DNA of 64,000 nucleotides from Herbiconiux oxytropis (lineage in GTDB: Bacteria; Actinomycetota; Actinomycetes; Actinomycetales; Microbacteriaceae): positions 1 through 64,000 of the forward strand of contig NZ_JANLCK010000013.1 of NCBI RefSeq assembly GCF_024979315.1. The letters run 5' to 3'. The position numbers were made by a program, and so were the translations under genes. The notes under the pieces are model-generated. The model saw only the letters and a program-made list of their open reading frames with translations. It was not told the origin of the DNA and ran no database searches. Shown piece by piece: positions 44,793 through 56,345 of this stretch (the stretch's first letter is position 1; each line of letters begins with the position of its first letter).

Positions 44793-44828
44793 CGGGACAC
44801 GTCGCCGAGAGACACCGGGGGAAGCGCG

Positions 44829-45668
44829 ATGCCTGAAACCACCAACTTTCACCACCACGAGCAGCGGCAGCACCGCCAGCGCCACATGATCACCGTGGTG
44901 AAGAACGGCCGGCTCAACCCCGACGTGCGGCTCTGGACGGGCCTCTCGGCCATCGCGGTGGCCGGCCTCATGGTGGTCGAGTTCCTCGTGCAGGCCCTCC
45001 TCGTGGGCGCGAGGCCCACCCTCGACGACAGCACGGCACTGACCGAGTTCATGGCGCGCACCGCCAACCAGACCCTCTTCACGATCCTCATCGACACGTT
45101 CCTCATGGCGTCGCTGATCGTGTTCCTGAGCGGATTCCGCCAGCTCATCACGCACACCCGGCCCGACCTGCAGTGGATCGCCGACATCGCGTTCGCCTCG
45201 GGCCTGCTCTTCATCGCGGTCACGCTCGTGGGCGACGCCATGGAGGGCGGCACCGCGCTCGACACCATGGGCCTCGATCCGGATGCGTCGTCGCTGCGGG
45301 CACTCACGGTCGGCCATACCCTCATGTTCGGCTCGATCGGCTGCACGCTCAACGCCCTGGTGGCGGCGGCCTCGGGCTACCTCATCGTCACCTCGGAGGC
45401 GTTCCCGCGGTGGACGGGCTGGCTCGCCTACGCGGTCGCCGCCCTCAACCTCCTGAGCGTGCCCACGATGTTCGGCGGCACGAGCCCCGACTCGTTCTTC
45501 GCCGCCGGGGGAGCGGCCACGGCCATGCTCGCGACGTTCCCGTGGCTCGTCTGGGTGGCGTGCATCGGTCTCGTCGCCATCCGCGACCGCCGTCGTCTCG
45601 AAGACCTCCCGCACGAGGTGCGGGCCGCAGCAGGAAAGGCGGGCGGCACCACCGCGAAGGCGGTCTAG
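44829..45668 (+). CDS. Polytopic membrane protein, DUF4386-like
   Basis: 279 aa, ATG preceded by GGGGGAA. The N-terminus is His/Gln-rich (FHHHEQRQHRQRH). Six to seven helices from residue 37; the pattern with SGFRQLI and GTSPDSFFAAGG resembles DUF4386-type proteins but I am not certain. Function unknown. Converges with and overlaps the next gene's stop by four bases. Confidence 0.68.
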   Translation: MPETTNFHHHEQRQHRQRHMITVVKNGRLNPDVRLWTGLSAIAVAGLMVVEFLVQALLVGARPTLDDSTALTEFMARTANQTLFTILIDTFLMASLIVFLSGFRQLITHTRPDLQWIADIAFASGLLFIAVTLVGDAMEGGTALDTMGLDPDASSLRALTVGHTLMFGSIGCTLNALVAAASGYLIVTSEAFPRWTGWLAYAVAALNLLSVPTMFGGTSPDSFFAAGGAATAMLATFPWLVWVACIGLVAIRDRRRLEDLPHEVRAAAGKAGGTTAKAV

Positions 45669-46252
45669 AGCCCCTGCACGAGAGCCGCGCGCAGGTCGGG
45701 ACTCAGCTGCTCGGGCACATCGATGTCGACCGCGAGCGCCTGGAGCGCCGTGGAGTAGTAGTTCCGCACGGCGGCCGCCAGGGTGATGTCGACGATCTCG
45801 CGGTCGCTGAAGCCGTGCTCACGAAGGAGAGTCGAATCCTCCTCCGACATCGCCGCCGCATCCGCGCTCACCCGCTCGGCGAAGGTCATCATGGCGACCT
45901 CGGCGGGGGAGAGGATGCCGGCACGCCCCGCCTCGCGATGGTCGCGGGCGACGATCTCGAGCTCGGCCTCCGTCGCGAGCCCGAGCGACAGCATCCGCGA
46001 GCCGTGGGCCAGCCGGCAGTGTGCCGATCCGGTGCCCTTGGCCGCGGCGAGGGTCACGAGCTCGTAGCGGCGGAGACCCAGCTCTGCCACGACGGCGCGC
46101 ACGAGACCCTCGAACGCGACCACGGCCTCCGGATTCACCGCCATCACCCGGGTGTGGCTCGCCACGTGCCCGAGGCTCTGCAGGTCGTCGCGATAGAGCT
46201 CCGCCACGAGACCCTCGGCCTCCCGGTCAGTACTCGTCCGGATGATCGTCAT
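45665..46252 (-). CDS. Carboxymuconolactone decarboxylase/AhpD-like protein
   Basis: 195 aa, all-helical. Peroxidase-related AhpD-like fold with GSAHCRLAHG, in which the resolving C79 and H83 are present but the peroxidatic cysteine position is serine (S76). It may therefore not reduce peroxides by the usual CxxC route. It follows lgt by 15 bases on the same strand. Confidence 0.85.
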   Translation of the reverse strand: MTIIRTSTDREAEGLVAELYRDDLQSLGHVASHTRVMAVNPEAVVAFEGLVRAVVAELGLRRYELVTLAAAKGTGSAHCRLAHGSRMLSLGLATEAELEIVARDHREAGRAGILSPAEVAMMTFAERVSADAAAMSEEDSTLLREHGFSDREIVDITLAAAVRNYYSTALQALAVDIDVPEQLSPDLRAALVQGL

Positions 46253-46267
46253 GCCGCCATGGTGCCA

Positions 46268-47269
46268 CTAAGGCTTGCTGGAGGAAAGCTCCTCTTCGGT
46301 CCAGCGCTCGCCGTGCGGGGAAGCGTCGGTGTCGGCCTCAGCGGCCTCGTCGGAGCCCTCGGCCGCGGTGTCGGTGGCCGGTGCGGCGCCCTTCTTGGGC
46401 CTCACCTCGCGCGGGCCGCGGCCCGGCGTGTAGACCGAGGGCTCGAGGCCGGGGTGGCGGCGCGACTGCACCACGAACAGCACGATGCCGAGGGCGATCG
46501 CCACGAACGAGGCCCACACGTTCGCCGGGATGCCGAGGAAGGTGTCGGTGGTCGGGTCGATGCGGATGGCCTCGAGCCACGAGCGGCCGAGCCCGTACCA
46601 GATGAGGTAGAGGGCGAACAGCTTGCCCCACCGCAGAGCGAACTTGCGTTCGAGAGCGAGCAGCAGCACGATGCCGGCGACGTTCCAGATGATCTCGTAG
46701 AGGAAGAGGGGGTGGAACAGCGTGCCCTCGGCGAGCCCCGCGGGGAAGGCCGGGTTGGTCGACTCGATCTCGAGCCCCCAGGGGAGCGTGGTCGGCAGGC
46801 CGAACAGCTCGTGGTTGACGTAGTTGCCGAGGCGGCCGATGGCCTGGGCGGCCAGCATGGCGGGCGCGAGCGCGTCGGCGAACGACCACAGGCGGATGCC
46901 CGCGAAGCGGCAGCCGATCCACGCGCCGATCGCACCGCCGATGAGCGAGCCGTAGAGGGCGTTGCCGCCGTCCCAGATCGCGAAGATGTTCAGGATGTTC
47001 GCACCGGGGTAGAAGTAGTCGCCCATGTGCGTGAACACGTGATAGAACCGGGCGCCGACGATGCCGAGCGGCACGGCGAACAGCACGATGTCGATGACGA
47101 CACCGGATTCGCCTCCGCGCTTGGTGAGCCTCTGATTCACCATCAGCATCGCCACGATGATGCCGGCGAGGATGAAGAGTGCGTAGAGGTGGATCGTGAG
47201 CGGGCCGATGGCGAACGACTGGAACACCGGATCCGGGCTCGGGATGCTGAGCGGAGTGATTGTGGGCAC
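46268..47269 (-). CDS. lgt: Prolipoprotein diacylglyceryl transferase
   Basis: 333 aa, GTG start. Seven helices; catalytic HxxxGxYxY-type region at HLYALFILAG and the conserved RLGNYVNHELFGLPT loop with essential arginine. Transfers diacylglycerol to the lipobox cysteine of lipoproteins such as those at 8412, 56346 and 63750. The C-terminal tail of about 60 residues is acidic. Confidence 0.96.
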   Translation of the reverse strand: MPTITPLSIPSPDPVFQSFAIGPLTIHLYALFILAGIIVAMLMVNQRLTKRGGESGVVIDIVLFAVPLGIVGARFYHVFTHMGDYFYPGANILNIFAIWDGGNALYGSLIGGAIGAWIGCRFAGIRLWSFADALAPAMLAAQAIGRLGNYVNHELFGLPTTLPWGLEIESTNPAFPAGLAEGTLFHPLFLYEIIWNVAGIVLLLALERKFALRWGKLFALYLIWYGLGRSWLEAIRIDPTTDTFLGIPANVWASFVAIALGIVLFVVQSRRHPGLEPSVYTPGRGPREVRPKKGAAPATDTAAEGSDEAAEADTDASPHGERWTEEELSSSKP

Positions 47270-47274
47270 GCTGA

Positions 47275-47280
47275 ATTCTA
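47275..47280 (-). promoter_or_regulatory. -10 box for leaderless lgt transcript
   Basis: TAGAAT on the minus strand, five bases before the GTG. Confidence 0.55.
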
Positions 47281-47348
47281 AAGGTTCTGGCGCAATGCCG
47301 CAGAACTGTAGCCGATCTCGCGCAGGACGGCTAAGGTTAAGACAGTTG

Positions 47349-47494
47349 TTGTGTTACCCATGAATCTTGAATAGGGTCTTCTTCCTCGATTTCTGTCGAG
47401 AGCGAGAGGGCTTGTTTTTCTGAGGAGCGGAACAAAGTGCACCGCGACGGTAGGCCCCGACAGGCGGGGCCGCTTACCTCGAAAAGAGAAAACA
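47349..47494 (+). promoter_or_regulatory. Cold-shock gene promoter and structured leader
   Basis: TTGTGT (47349-47354) and TAGGGT (47372-47377) are 17 bases apart. The leader of about 110 bases has a CTCGA/TCGAG hairpin and a GGCCCC/GGGGCC hairpin just before the start, and is less GC-rich than its surroundings. Such leaders commonly act as RNA thermosensors for csp genes. Confidence 0.6.
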
Positions 47495-47701
47495 ATGCCT
47501 CAAGGCACCGTGAAATGGTTCAACTCCGAAAAGGGCTTCGGCTTCATCTCCCCCGATGACGGTGGAGAAGACGTGTTCGCCCACCACTCCGGCATCACCG
47601 GTTCGGGCTACAAGAACCTCGAAGAGAACCAGCGCGTCGAGTTCGACGTGACCCAGGGCCGCAAGGGCCTGCAGGCTGAGAACATCACCCCCCTCGGCTA
47701 A
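47495..47701 (+). CDS. cspA: Cold-shock protein (CspA family)
   Basis: 68 aa, full-length single CSD. RNP1 KGFGFI and RNP2 VFAHHS are intact. RNA chaperone. Translation is preceded by the structured leader and the gene ends at its own terminator. Confidence 0.97.
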   Translation: MPQGTVKWFNSEKGFGFISPDDGGEDVFAHHSGITGSGYKNLEENQRVEFDVTQGRKGLQAENITPLG

Positions 47702-47719
47702 GGTCCCAGACCTCTCCGG

Positions 47720-47760
47720 AGAACCCGTGTCCGCTTCGGCGGCGCGGGTTCTTCGCTTTT
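47720..47760 (+). terminator. Terminator after cspA
   Basis: AGAACCCG (47720-47727) pairs with CGGGTTCT (47745-47752), with an inner CCGC/GCGG stem, followed by a T-run to 47760. The only clear intrinsic terminator with a T-run in the window. Confidence 0.85.
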
Positions 47761-47873
47761 AACCGGCCGGTACCGGCAGATGTGCGGACGATACGCAGGT
47801 TGACGGCGTAGGTTGAAGACATCTTCCAAGGGCAATTGCTCAGCACCGCGGCTGTGAAGCCGATTCGATACCA

Positions 47874-48986
47874 GTGAGCAGGCCTTTGAGCATCTCGAAC
47901 TCCACTTCCCCGCGTGCCACCCTCCCGCGCAAGACCGGCGCCACGCACCCCACCGCGGCTTATTCCGAGCTGCTCAGCACGGTGCGAGACATGGGGCTGC
48001 TGCGCAAGCGCCGCACCTTCTACTACGTCATGTTCGGCGCTCTGCTGCTCGCCCTCGGCGGCGCGGCAGCCGGCTTCGTGCTGCTCGGCGACAGCTGGTT
48101 CCAGCTGATCATCGCCGGAGTCCTGGGCCTCATCTTCACGCAGTTCGCGTTCCTCGCCCATGAGGCCTCGCACCGCCAGGTCTTCGAGTCGAACAAGGCC
48201 AACGACCGGGCCGGCCGCACGCTCGCGACAGCGTTCGTCGGCATGAGCTACTCGTGGTGGATGTCCAAGCACACCCGCCACCACGGCAACCCGAACACCG
48301 TGGGCAAAGACCCCGACATCGACATCGACTTCGTCTCGTTCACCTCTGAAGACGCCGCGACCCGCAAGGGCGGTTGGGCACTGCTCACCCGCAAGCAGGG
48401 CTGGCTGCTGTACCCGCTGCTCCTCCTCGAAGGCCTCAACCTGCACTTCCTCTCGTTCAAGACCCTCTTCGGCAAGAAGCCCGTCGAGGGCCGCCAGATC
48501 GAGCTGTGGTTCATCGGTGTGCGACTGGTCGCCTACGTGGCCGTCATCTTCTCCTTCCTGCCGCTCGGCATGGCGTTCGCCTTCCTGGGTGTGCAGCTGG
48601 CCGTGTTCGGCCTCTACATGGGCGCATCCTTCGCCCCCAACCACGTGGGCATGAAGATCTTCCCCGCCGGTTCGCGCGTCGACTTCCTCTCGAAGCAGGT
48701 GCTCTCCTCCCGCAACATCAAGGGCAACTGGGGCATGACCATCTTCATGGGCGGTCTCGACCTGCAGACCGAGCACCACCTGTTCCCGAACATGCCCCGC
48801 CCGAGCCTGGTGAAGGTGCGGCCGATCGTGCGCGAGTACTGCGAGACGCACAAGATCCCCTACACCGAGACCTCGTTCTTCGAGGCGCACAAGCAGGTCG
48901 TCGCGTACATGAACAAGGTCGGCCTGTCGGCTCCGGACCCGTTCGACTGCCCGCTGGTCAACCAGTACCGCACCCGCCGGGCGTGA
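47874..48986 (+). CDS. Membrane fatty acid desaturase
   Basis: 370 aa. Three histidine boxes: HEASH (96-100), HTRHH (133-137) and QTEHH (H301, H302), plus four helices. This form resembles acyl-CoA/acyl-lipid delta-type desaturases of actinobacteria. It lowers membrane melting temperature, which fits its position right after cspA. The GTG at 47874 is used; a TTG 12 bases later is possible. Confidence 0.93.
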   Translation: MSRPLSISNSTSPRATLPRKTGATHPTAAYSELLSTVRDMGLLRKRRTFYYVMFGALLLALGGAAAGFVLLGDSWFQLIIAGVLGLIFTQFAFLAHEASHRQVFESNKANDRAGRTLATAFVGMSYSWWMSKHTRHHGNPNTVGKDPDIDIDFVSFTSEDAATRKGGWALLTRKQGWLLYPLLLLEGLNLHFLSFKTLFGKKPVEGRQIELWFIGVRLVAYVAVIFSFLPLGMAFAFLGVQLAVFGLYMGASFAPNHVGMKIFPAGSRVDFLSKQVLSSRNIKGNWGMTIFMGGLDLQTEHHLFPNMPRPSLVKVRPIVREYCETHKIPYTETSFFEAHKQVVAYMNKVGLSAPDPFDCPLVNQYRTRRA

Positions 48987-49003
48987 GTCGAGCCCGTCCC
49001 GGC

Positions 49004-49009
49004 TATCCT
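49004..49009 (+). promoter_or_regulatory. -10 box for leaderless CopC-like gene
   Basis: TATCCT, six bases before the GTG at 49016. Confidence 0.6.
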
Positions 49010-49015
49010 GCTGGG

Positions 49016-49744
49016 GTGAGCACCTCGCGCGCCGGCGCCGCCGGCATCCTGACCCCGGCCCTCGCCACGGCGGCGGCCTTCGCGCTGGCATTGGTGCCTG
49101 CGGCCGGAGCTTCGGCCCACGACGCCCTCGAGTCGTCGTCGCCCGCCGCCGGCGAGTCGGTCACCGCGGATCCGGGCACCCTGTCGCTCACCTACTCCGA
49201 CACGCTCATGGCGATCGGCGAGACCACCGACGGCTTCGCCGTGCAGGTCACCGACGCCGAGGGCATGCACTACGAGAGCGGATGCGTCGCGATCGCCGAC
49301 TCGTCGGTCACGACCCCGATCGCCCTCGGCGACGCGGGCGGGTACACGGTCACCTGGCAGGTCGTCTCGTCCGATGGCCACCCCACCTCGGGTCAGTACG
49401 AGTTCGACTACTCGCCGGCCACACTCGAGGGCGCGCACGACGGACTGACCGATCCGGCCGTCTGCGGCGAGCCCTGGGCAGGAGAGCCCGACGGCGCTGG
49501 AGCCCCTGCCGGAGAGCCGGCCAGCGAGGTGCCTTCGGCGCCGGCCGCGGAGGCCGGCAGCGCCGCGACCCCGTCGCCCGCATCCGACACGGCTGGCGCC
49601 GCGGCGGCCGACCTCGACGTCTCGGCGGCAGCACTGCCCGGTTGGGCCGTGGTGCTGATCGTGCTCGCGGGCCTCGGCGTGCTCGCCGCCATCGTGGTGC
49701 TCGTGCTGCGCCGGATGCGCGCGGGTGGCGACGACCCACGCTGA
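49016..49744 (+). CDS. CopC-domain copper-binding protein, membrane anchored
   Basis: 242 aa. Signal peptide ending near ASAHDALESSSP, so the mature protein would begin with the histidine that binds Cu(II) in CopC proteins. The beta-sandwich follows (about 35-140), then an Ala/Pro linker and a C-terminal anchor helix (WAVVLIVLAGLGVLAAIVVL). No CopD partner follows. The long upstream frame lies inside the desaturase gene. Confidence 0.88.
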   Translation: MSTSRAGAAGILTPALATAAAFALALVPAAGASAHDALESSSPAAGESVTADPGTLSLTYSDTLMAIGETTDGFAVQVTDAEGMHYESGCVAIADSSVTTPIALGDAGGYTVTWQVVSSDGHPTSGQYEFDYSPATLEGAHDGLTDPAVCGEPWAGEPDGAGAPAGEPASEVPSAPAAEAGSAATPSPASDTAGAAAADLDVSAAALPGWAVVLIVLAGLGVLAAIVVLVLRRMRAGGDDPR

Positions 49745-49751
49745 GCGGCGC

Positions 49752-49757
49752 TATGCT
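49752..49757 (+). promoter_or_regulatory. -10 box of the gcv operon
   Basis: TATGCT, placing the start near 49764, 40 bases before the riboswitch. It is inside an imperfect GCTATGC/GCGTAGC palindrome. Confidence 0.5.
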
Positions 49758-49803
49758 CGATCGCGTAGCACCCCTTCAATTGAATACCGCTGGCCATCAG
49801 GCC

Positions 49804-50074
49804 GACGCGGGAGAGCCGGCGCACACCTCCACCGAGGCGACTGCGAAGGCACCGAAGGAGCAATCCTCCCCGATAATCTCTCAGGTCCTCGTACCGCGTC
49901 GAACTGGCCACTCTGGAAAGCAGTCCGCGGCTTCGACGGCGGCTCGCCCACGGTGAAAGCGACGGCCCCGCCGTCGTGAAACTCTCAGGCACGATGACAG
50001 AGGGGGAGTTCTCGGAGCGCAGTTGCGCTCCCGACGCCCACGAGCCGTGACGCCCGTGGGGAAACGGAGAACTC
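49804..50074 (+). ncRNA. Tandem glycine riboswitch with RBS-sequestering expression platform
   Basis: Aptamer I (49804-49900) is closed by a perfect 7-bp P1 (GACGCGG with CCGCGTC) and has the signature GGGAGAG, CCGAAGGAGCAA and AATCTCTCAGG. Aptamer II (about 49911-50002) is closed by CTCTG/CAGAG and has AAACTCTCAGGCA and ACAGAGGGGGA. Downstream, GAGTTCTC (50006-50013) is complementary to GAGAACTC (50067-50074), which contains the gcvT ribosome binding site and touches the GTG. Two stable hairpins (50014-50031, 50037-50060) lie between. This predicts translational control, ON with glycine. Confidence 0.95.
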
Positions 50075-51202
50075 GTGACCTCGACCGCACCCCGATCCTC
50101 CCCGCTGCACGCCGTGCACGAAGCGGCCGGCGCCTCCTTCACCGATTTCGCCGGCTGGCAGATGCCGGTGCGCTACTCCAGCGACCTCGCCGAGCACCAC
50201 GCCGTGCGCGCGGCCGCCGGGCTGTTCGATCTCTCGCACATGGCCGAGTTCCGGGTCTCGGGCCGGGGGGCCGCCGCGTTCCTCGACCTCGCCCTCGCCG
50301 GTGAGATCTCGGCCATCGAGGTCGGCCAGGCGAAGTACTCGCTCCTGCTCGCCGACGACGGCGGGATCATCGACGACCTGGTGGTCTATCGCACGGCCGA
50401 CGACGTGTTCCTCGTGGTGGCGAACGCCTCCAATCGCGAGCACGTCGCCGCAGCGCTCGAGGAGCGCGCGGAGCCGGCGAGCGCACCGTTCGAGCTCGCC
50501 GACGTGAGCGATGACACCGCGCTCATCGCCGTGCAGGGGCCCGCCTCCCGGTCGATCCTCGAGGCGACTGCGGGCCTCGAGGTCACCGGCATCGACACGC
50601 TCCGCTACTACCGGGCGATCCCGGCCTCGTTCGAGAGCACGCCCGTGCTCCTGGCCCGCACGGGCTACACCGGGGAGGACGGCTTCGAGCTCTACCTCGA
50701 GCCCGCCCGCGCCGAGGGGCTCTGGCAGGCGGTGGCCCGCGCCGGTGAACCCTTCGGTCTGGTGCCGGCGGGGCTCGCGAGCCGCGACACGCTCCGCCTC
50801 GAGGCGGGCATGCCGCTCTACGGCCACGAGCTCGGCCTCCATACGCAGCCCCTGCAGGCGGGGCTCGGCCGGGTGCCCGCTCTCGGCAAGCCACGCTTCG
50901 TCGGCCGCGAGGCTCTCGAGCGCGGCCCCGGTGCCGATGCGCGCGTGCTCGTGGGGCTCGTGGGCGAGGGGCGTCGCGCCGCCAGGGCCGGCTACCTCGT
51001 CTACGCCTCCGACGACTCGACCACGCCGATCGGCGAGGTCACGAGCGGTGCGCTCTCGCCGTCGCTCGGCACCCCGATCGCCATGGCGTACGTCGATCCC
51101 GCTTTCCGGGAGCCGGGCGCGCAGCTCTCCATCGACATCCGGGGGACGCGCCTCGGCTACCGCACCACGACCCTCCCGTTCTACCGCCGGAAGAAGGACT
51201 GA
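50075..51202 (+). CDS. gcvT: Glycine cleavage system aminomethyltransferase (T protein)
   Basis: 375 aa, GTG start directly after the riboswitch helix. Family motifs [35 protein letters not shown] and [11 protein letters not shown] are present. It moves the methylene group from the H-protein lipoamide arm to tetrahydrofolate, releasing ammonia. Confidence 0.97.
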   Translation: MTSTAPRSSPLHAVHEAAGASFTDFAGWQMPVRYSSDLAEHHAVRAAAGLFDLSHMAEFRVSGRGAAAFLDLALAGEISAIEVGQAKYSLLLADDGGIIDDLVVYRTADDVFLVVANASNREHVAAALEERAEPASAPFELADVSDDTALIAVQGPASRSILEATAGLEVTGIDTLRYYRAIPASFESTPVLLARTGYTGEDGFELYLEPARAEGLWQAVARAGEPFGLVPAGLASRDTLRLEAGMPLYGHELGLHTQPLQAGLGRVPALGKPRFVGREALERGPGADARVLVGLVGEGRRAARAGYLVYASDDSTTPIGEVTSGALSPSLGTPIAMAYVDPAFREPGAQLSIDIRGTRLGYRTTTLPFYRRKKD

Positions 51203-51203
51203 C

Positions 51204-51581
51204 ATGACCGAGAACACCGACCTCCGCTACACCGCCGAGCACGAGTGGGTGCTCATCGAGGGCTCCGTCGCCACGATCGGCATCACGGCCTACGCCGCGG
51301 CCCAGCTCGGCGACATCGTCTACCTGGATCTCCCCGAGGCGGGCACCGCGATCGCCGGCGGCAGCGTCGTGGGCGAGATCGAGTCGACGAAGTCGGTGGG
51401 CGAGCTCTTCGCCCCCGTCGACGGCACGGTCGTGGAGACCAACGCCGCCGTGGTCGACTCGCCCGAGCTCGTCAACAGCGATCCACTCGGCGAGGGCTGG
51501 CTGATCAAGGTCGAGTTCACCGAACTGCCCACCCTGCTGAGCGCCGACGAGTACGGTGCGCTCACGGGCGCCGGGGCCTGA
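51204..51581 (+). CDS. gcvH: Glycine cleavage system H protein
   Basis: 125 aa. Lipoyl-accepting lysine in [10 protein letters not shown] (K63), [13 protein letters not shown] before it. Begins one base after the gcvT stop, so translation is coupled. Confidence 0.97.
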   Translation: MTENTDLRYTAEHEWVLIEGSVATIGITAYAAAQLGDIVYLDLPEAGTAIAGGSVVGEIESTKSVGELFAPVDGTVVETNAAVVDSPELVNSDPLGEGWLIKVEFTELPTLLSADEYGALTGAGA

Positions 51582-51587
51582 CCGCCG

Positions 51588-54554
<2,967 letters not shown>

Positions 54555-54577
54555 CGGGCGGGCATGCGCGCGTTTGC

Positions 54578-54583
54578 TAGAGT
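54578..54583 (+). promoter_or_regulatory. -10 box for leaderless gene at 54591
   Basis: TAGAGT, seven bases before the ATG. Confidence 0.6.
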
Positions 54584-54590
54584 TCGACAC

Positions 54591-55352
54591 ATGACGACAC
54601 CCCGTGCCGCCCGCCTGTCCGCACTCCTGACGGGCGCGGCGCTCGCGGGGGCCGCCGTGGCCGGCTCCGTGCTCGGGGTCGCCGCCCCGGCCTCGGCCGA
54701 ACCGGTGTTCGACGAGGGCGGCTGCACCGTGCTGCGGGTGGCCGACGCGGGCCCGGGCGGTGCGCAGTGCGCGGGCATGGATCTCAGCGGCCCGCGGTTC
54801 GGCGAGGGCGACTTCCGGAACGCCGACCTGCAGAACACCTCGTTCGTCGACGGCGACGTGCAGGGCGCGGTCTTCAACGGCGCGAACCTCACGGGGGCCG
54901 ACTTCACCAACACCCGCATCGTGGGCGCCGACTTCACCGGCTCGAGCATCCTGCCCGGTGTGCTCGACCTCGAAGCGGATGCCTCGGGCATGGCGCCCGT
55001 GCCCATCACGCCGAATCTGCCCACGGGCCTCACCCTCGACGGCTGCTCGATCGTGGCGACGCCCGTCGGCTCGGGCGAGATGTTCCCGATCGGCACCTCG
55101 AACATCCTCTGCACCCTCTCGACCTCGTTCGAGGGCACGGCCACGGCCGTGATGACCGTCAACGTGACGGCTTCGGCGACAGCGCCGCCCACCGAGGAGC
55201 CGCTCTTCACGCCCGATCCCTCCGCCGCCGCCCCCACGGCCACCGAGTCCACTCCCAACTGGCTCATGATCGGCGGATTCATCGGCGGAGGCGTGCTCGT
55301 GGCGGGCGGCATCGCGGCCTTCGTCGTCTCGAACCGTCGCGCTTCGCGCTAG
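54591..55352 (+). CDS. Exported pentapeptide-repeat protein with C-terminal anchor
   Basis: 253 aa. Signal peptide ending at ASAEP. Residues about 62-122 are pentapeptide repeats (ADLQN, TSFVD, GANLT, GADFT pattern), forming a short beta-helix. A second domain with cysteine pair (GCSIVA, NILCTL) and a Pro/Thr-rich linker precede a C-terminal helix and basic tail. Surface-exposed and membrane-held; function unknown. Confidence 0.8.
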   Translation: MTTPRAARLSALLTGAALAGAAVAGSVLGVAAPASAEPVFDEGGCTVLRVADAGPGGAQCAGMDLSGPRFGEGDFRNADLQNTSFVDGDVQGAVFNGANLTGADFTNTRIVGADFTGSSILPGVLDLEADASGMAPVPITPNLPTGLTLDGCSIVATPVGSGEMFPIGTSNILCTLSTSFEGTATAVMTVNVTASATAPPTEEPLFTPDPSAAAPTATESTPNWLMIGGFIGGGVLVAGGIAAFVVSNRRASR

Positions 55353-55368
55353 GCGCCGCAGGTCGAAG

Positions 55369-56145
55369 CTACCCGAAGAGCGCGGGCAGGTTCGCCACCG
55401 CCCAGGCGTAGCCCACGAACGACAGGATGTCGATGATCCAGTGGGCCACCACGAGCGGCATCGTGCGGCCCCAGCGCCAGTAGCACCAGCCGAACACCAC
55501 GCCCATCACGACATTGCCCACGAACGGGCCGATGCCCTGATAGAGGTGGTAGCTGCCCCGCAGCACGGCGGTCGAGAGGATGATGCGCCACTTCTGCCAG
55601 CCCAGCTGCCGCAGCCGGGTGAACAGGTAGCCCACCACGATCAGCTCCTCCTGCAGCGCGGCGCGGAGGGCCGAGAGGATGAGCACCGGCGTGGTCCACC
55701 AGAAGGTGTCGAGCGGTGCGGGCACGACGTCGACCGTGATGCCGGCCGCCCGCCCGGCGAAGTAGAGCGCGATGCCCGGCACGCCGATCACGAGCATGAG
55801 CAGGAGGCCGCGGCCGAGGTCGCGCCACGGAGCCCGCAGGTCGAAGCCGAGCCGCCGGAACGGGTTGCCGCCGGAGATCGCGAGCAGGTAGAACACGAGC
55901 GCCACGGGCACGAGCGCGAACACGATGGCGAGCACCTGGTAGGTGCCGTCGAGCCACTCGCGAGGGTTCAGCGATCCGTTGATCGTGGCGGTCTGATCGG
56001 CGAGCGCGGTCTCGGCGGTGAGGCGCGCGATGATGCTCACGATCGAGTAGACGGCGGATGCGCCGAGCGACAGCCCGAGCACGATCGCGATCTCGCTCCA
56101 CAGCCTCCGGCGGCGCAGCCGGGCCCAGCTCAGGGCACGAGTCAT
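55369..56145 (-). CDS. CPBP family intramembrane metalloprotease
   Basis: 258 aa, seven to eight helices. The Abi/CPBP motifs are EE (E166, E167 in LQEELIVVGYLF), H200 in RGSYHLYQG, and H235 in AHWIID, all in membrane helices. Related to Rce1-type prenyl-protein proteases and bacteriocin self-immunity proteins. Its substrate is unknown. Confidence 0.9.
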   Translation of the reverse strand: MTRALSWARLRRRRLWSEIAIVLGLSLGASAVYSIVSIIARLTAETALADQTATINGSLNPREWLDGTYQVLAIVFALVPVALVFYLLAISGGNPFRRLGFDLRAPWRDLGRGLLLMLVIGVPGIALYFAGRAAGITVDVVPAPLDTFWWTTPVLILSALRAALQEELIVVGYLFTRLRQLGWQKWRIILSTAVLRGSYHLYQGIGPFVGNVVMGVVFGWCYWRWGRTMPLVVAHWIIDILSFVGYAWAVANLPALFG

Positions 56146-56252
56146 TCCACTTCACTTTCTTGCGTCGAGCGCCACTTTTCCACACGAACTGTGGAAGTCG
56201 CACAAAGAAGTCACGCAATTAGTTTCGTGTTCGTAACTTTTTCGGCCGTGGT

Positions 56253-56345
56253 TTGCTCCGGATGTGACCCCCGCTTAGGGTACTTCCTTAGGTTCGGCCC
56301 CTCATAAGGGGGCCCACCTTCTCTCATTCTGCATCAGGAGGAAAA
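56253..56345 (+). promoter_or_regulatory. Promoter and leader of the peptide-type ABC operon
   Basis: TTGCTC (56253-56258) and TAGGGT (56276-56281) with 17-base spacing, then a leader with a GGCCCC/GGGGCC hairpin and AGGAGGAAA before the TTG start. A separate TTCCAC/GTGGAA hairpin lies upstream near 56178-56196. Confidence 0.6.

Noticed and set aside
47281-47348. Possible small RNA or tRNA remnant between lgt and cspA
   Set aside because: No cloverleaf or anticodon arm could be drawn; the stretch is explained by divergent promoters and the csp leader.
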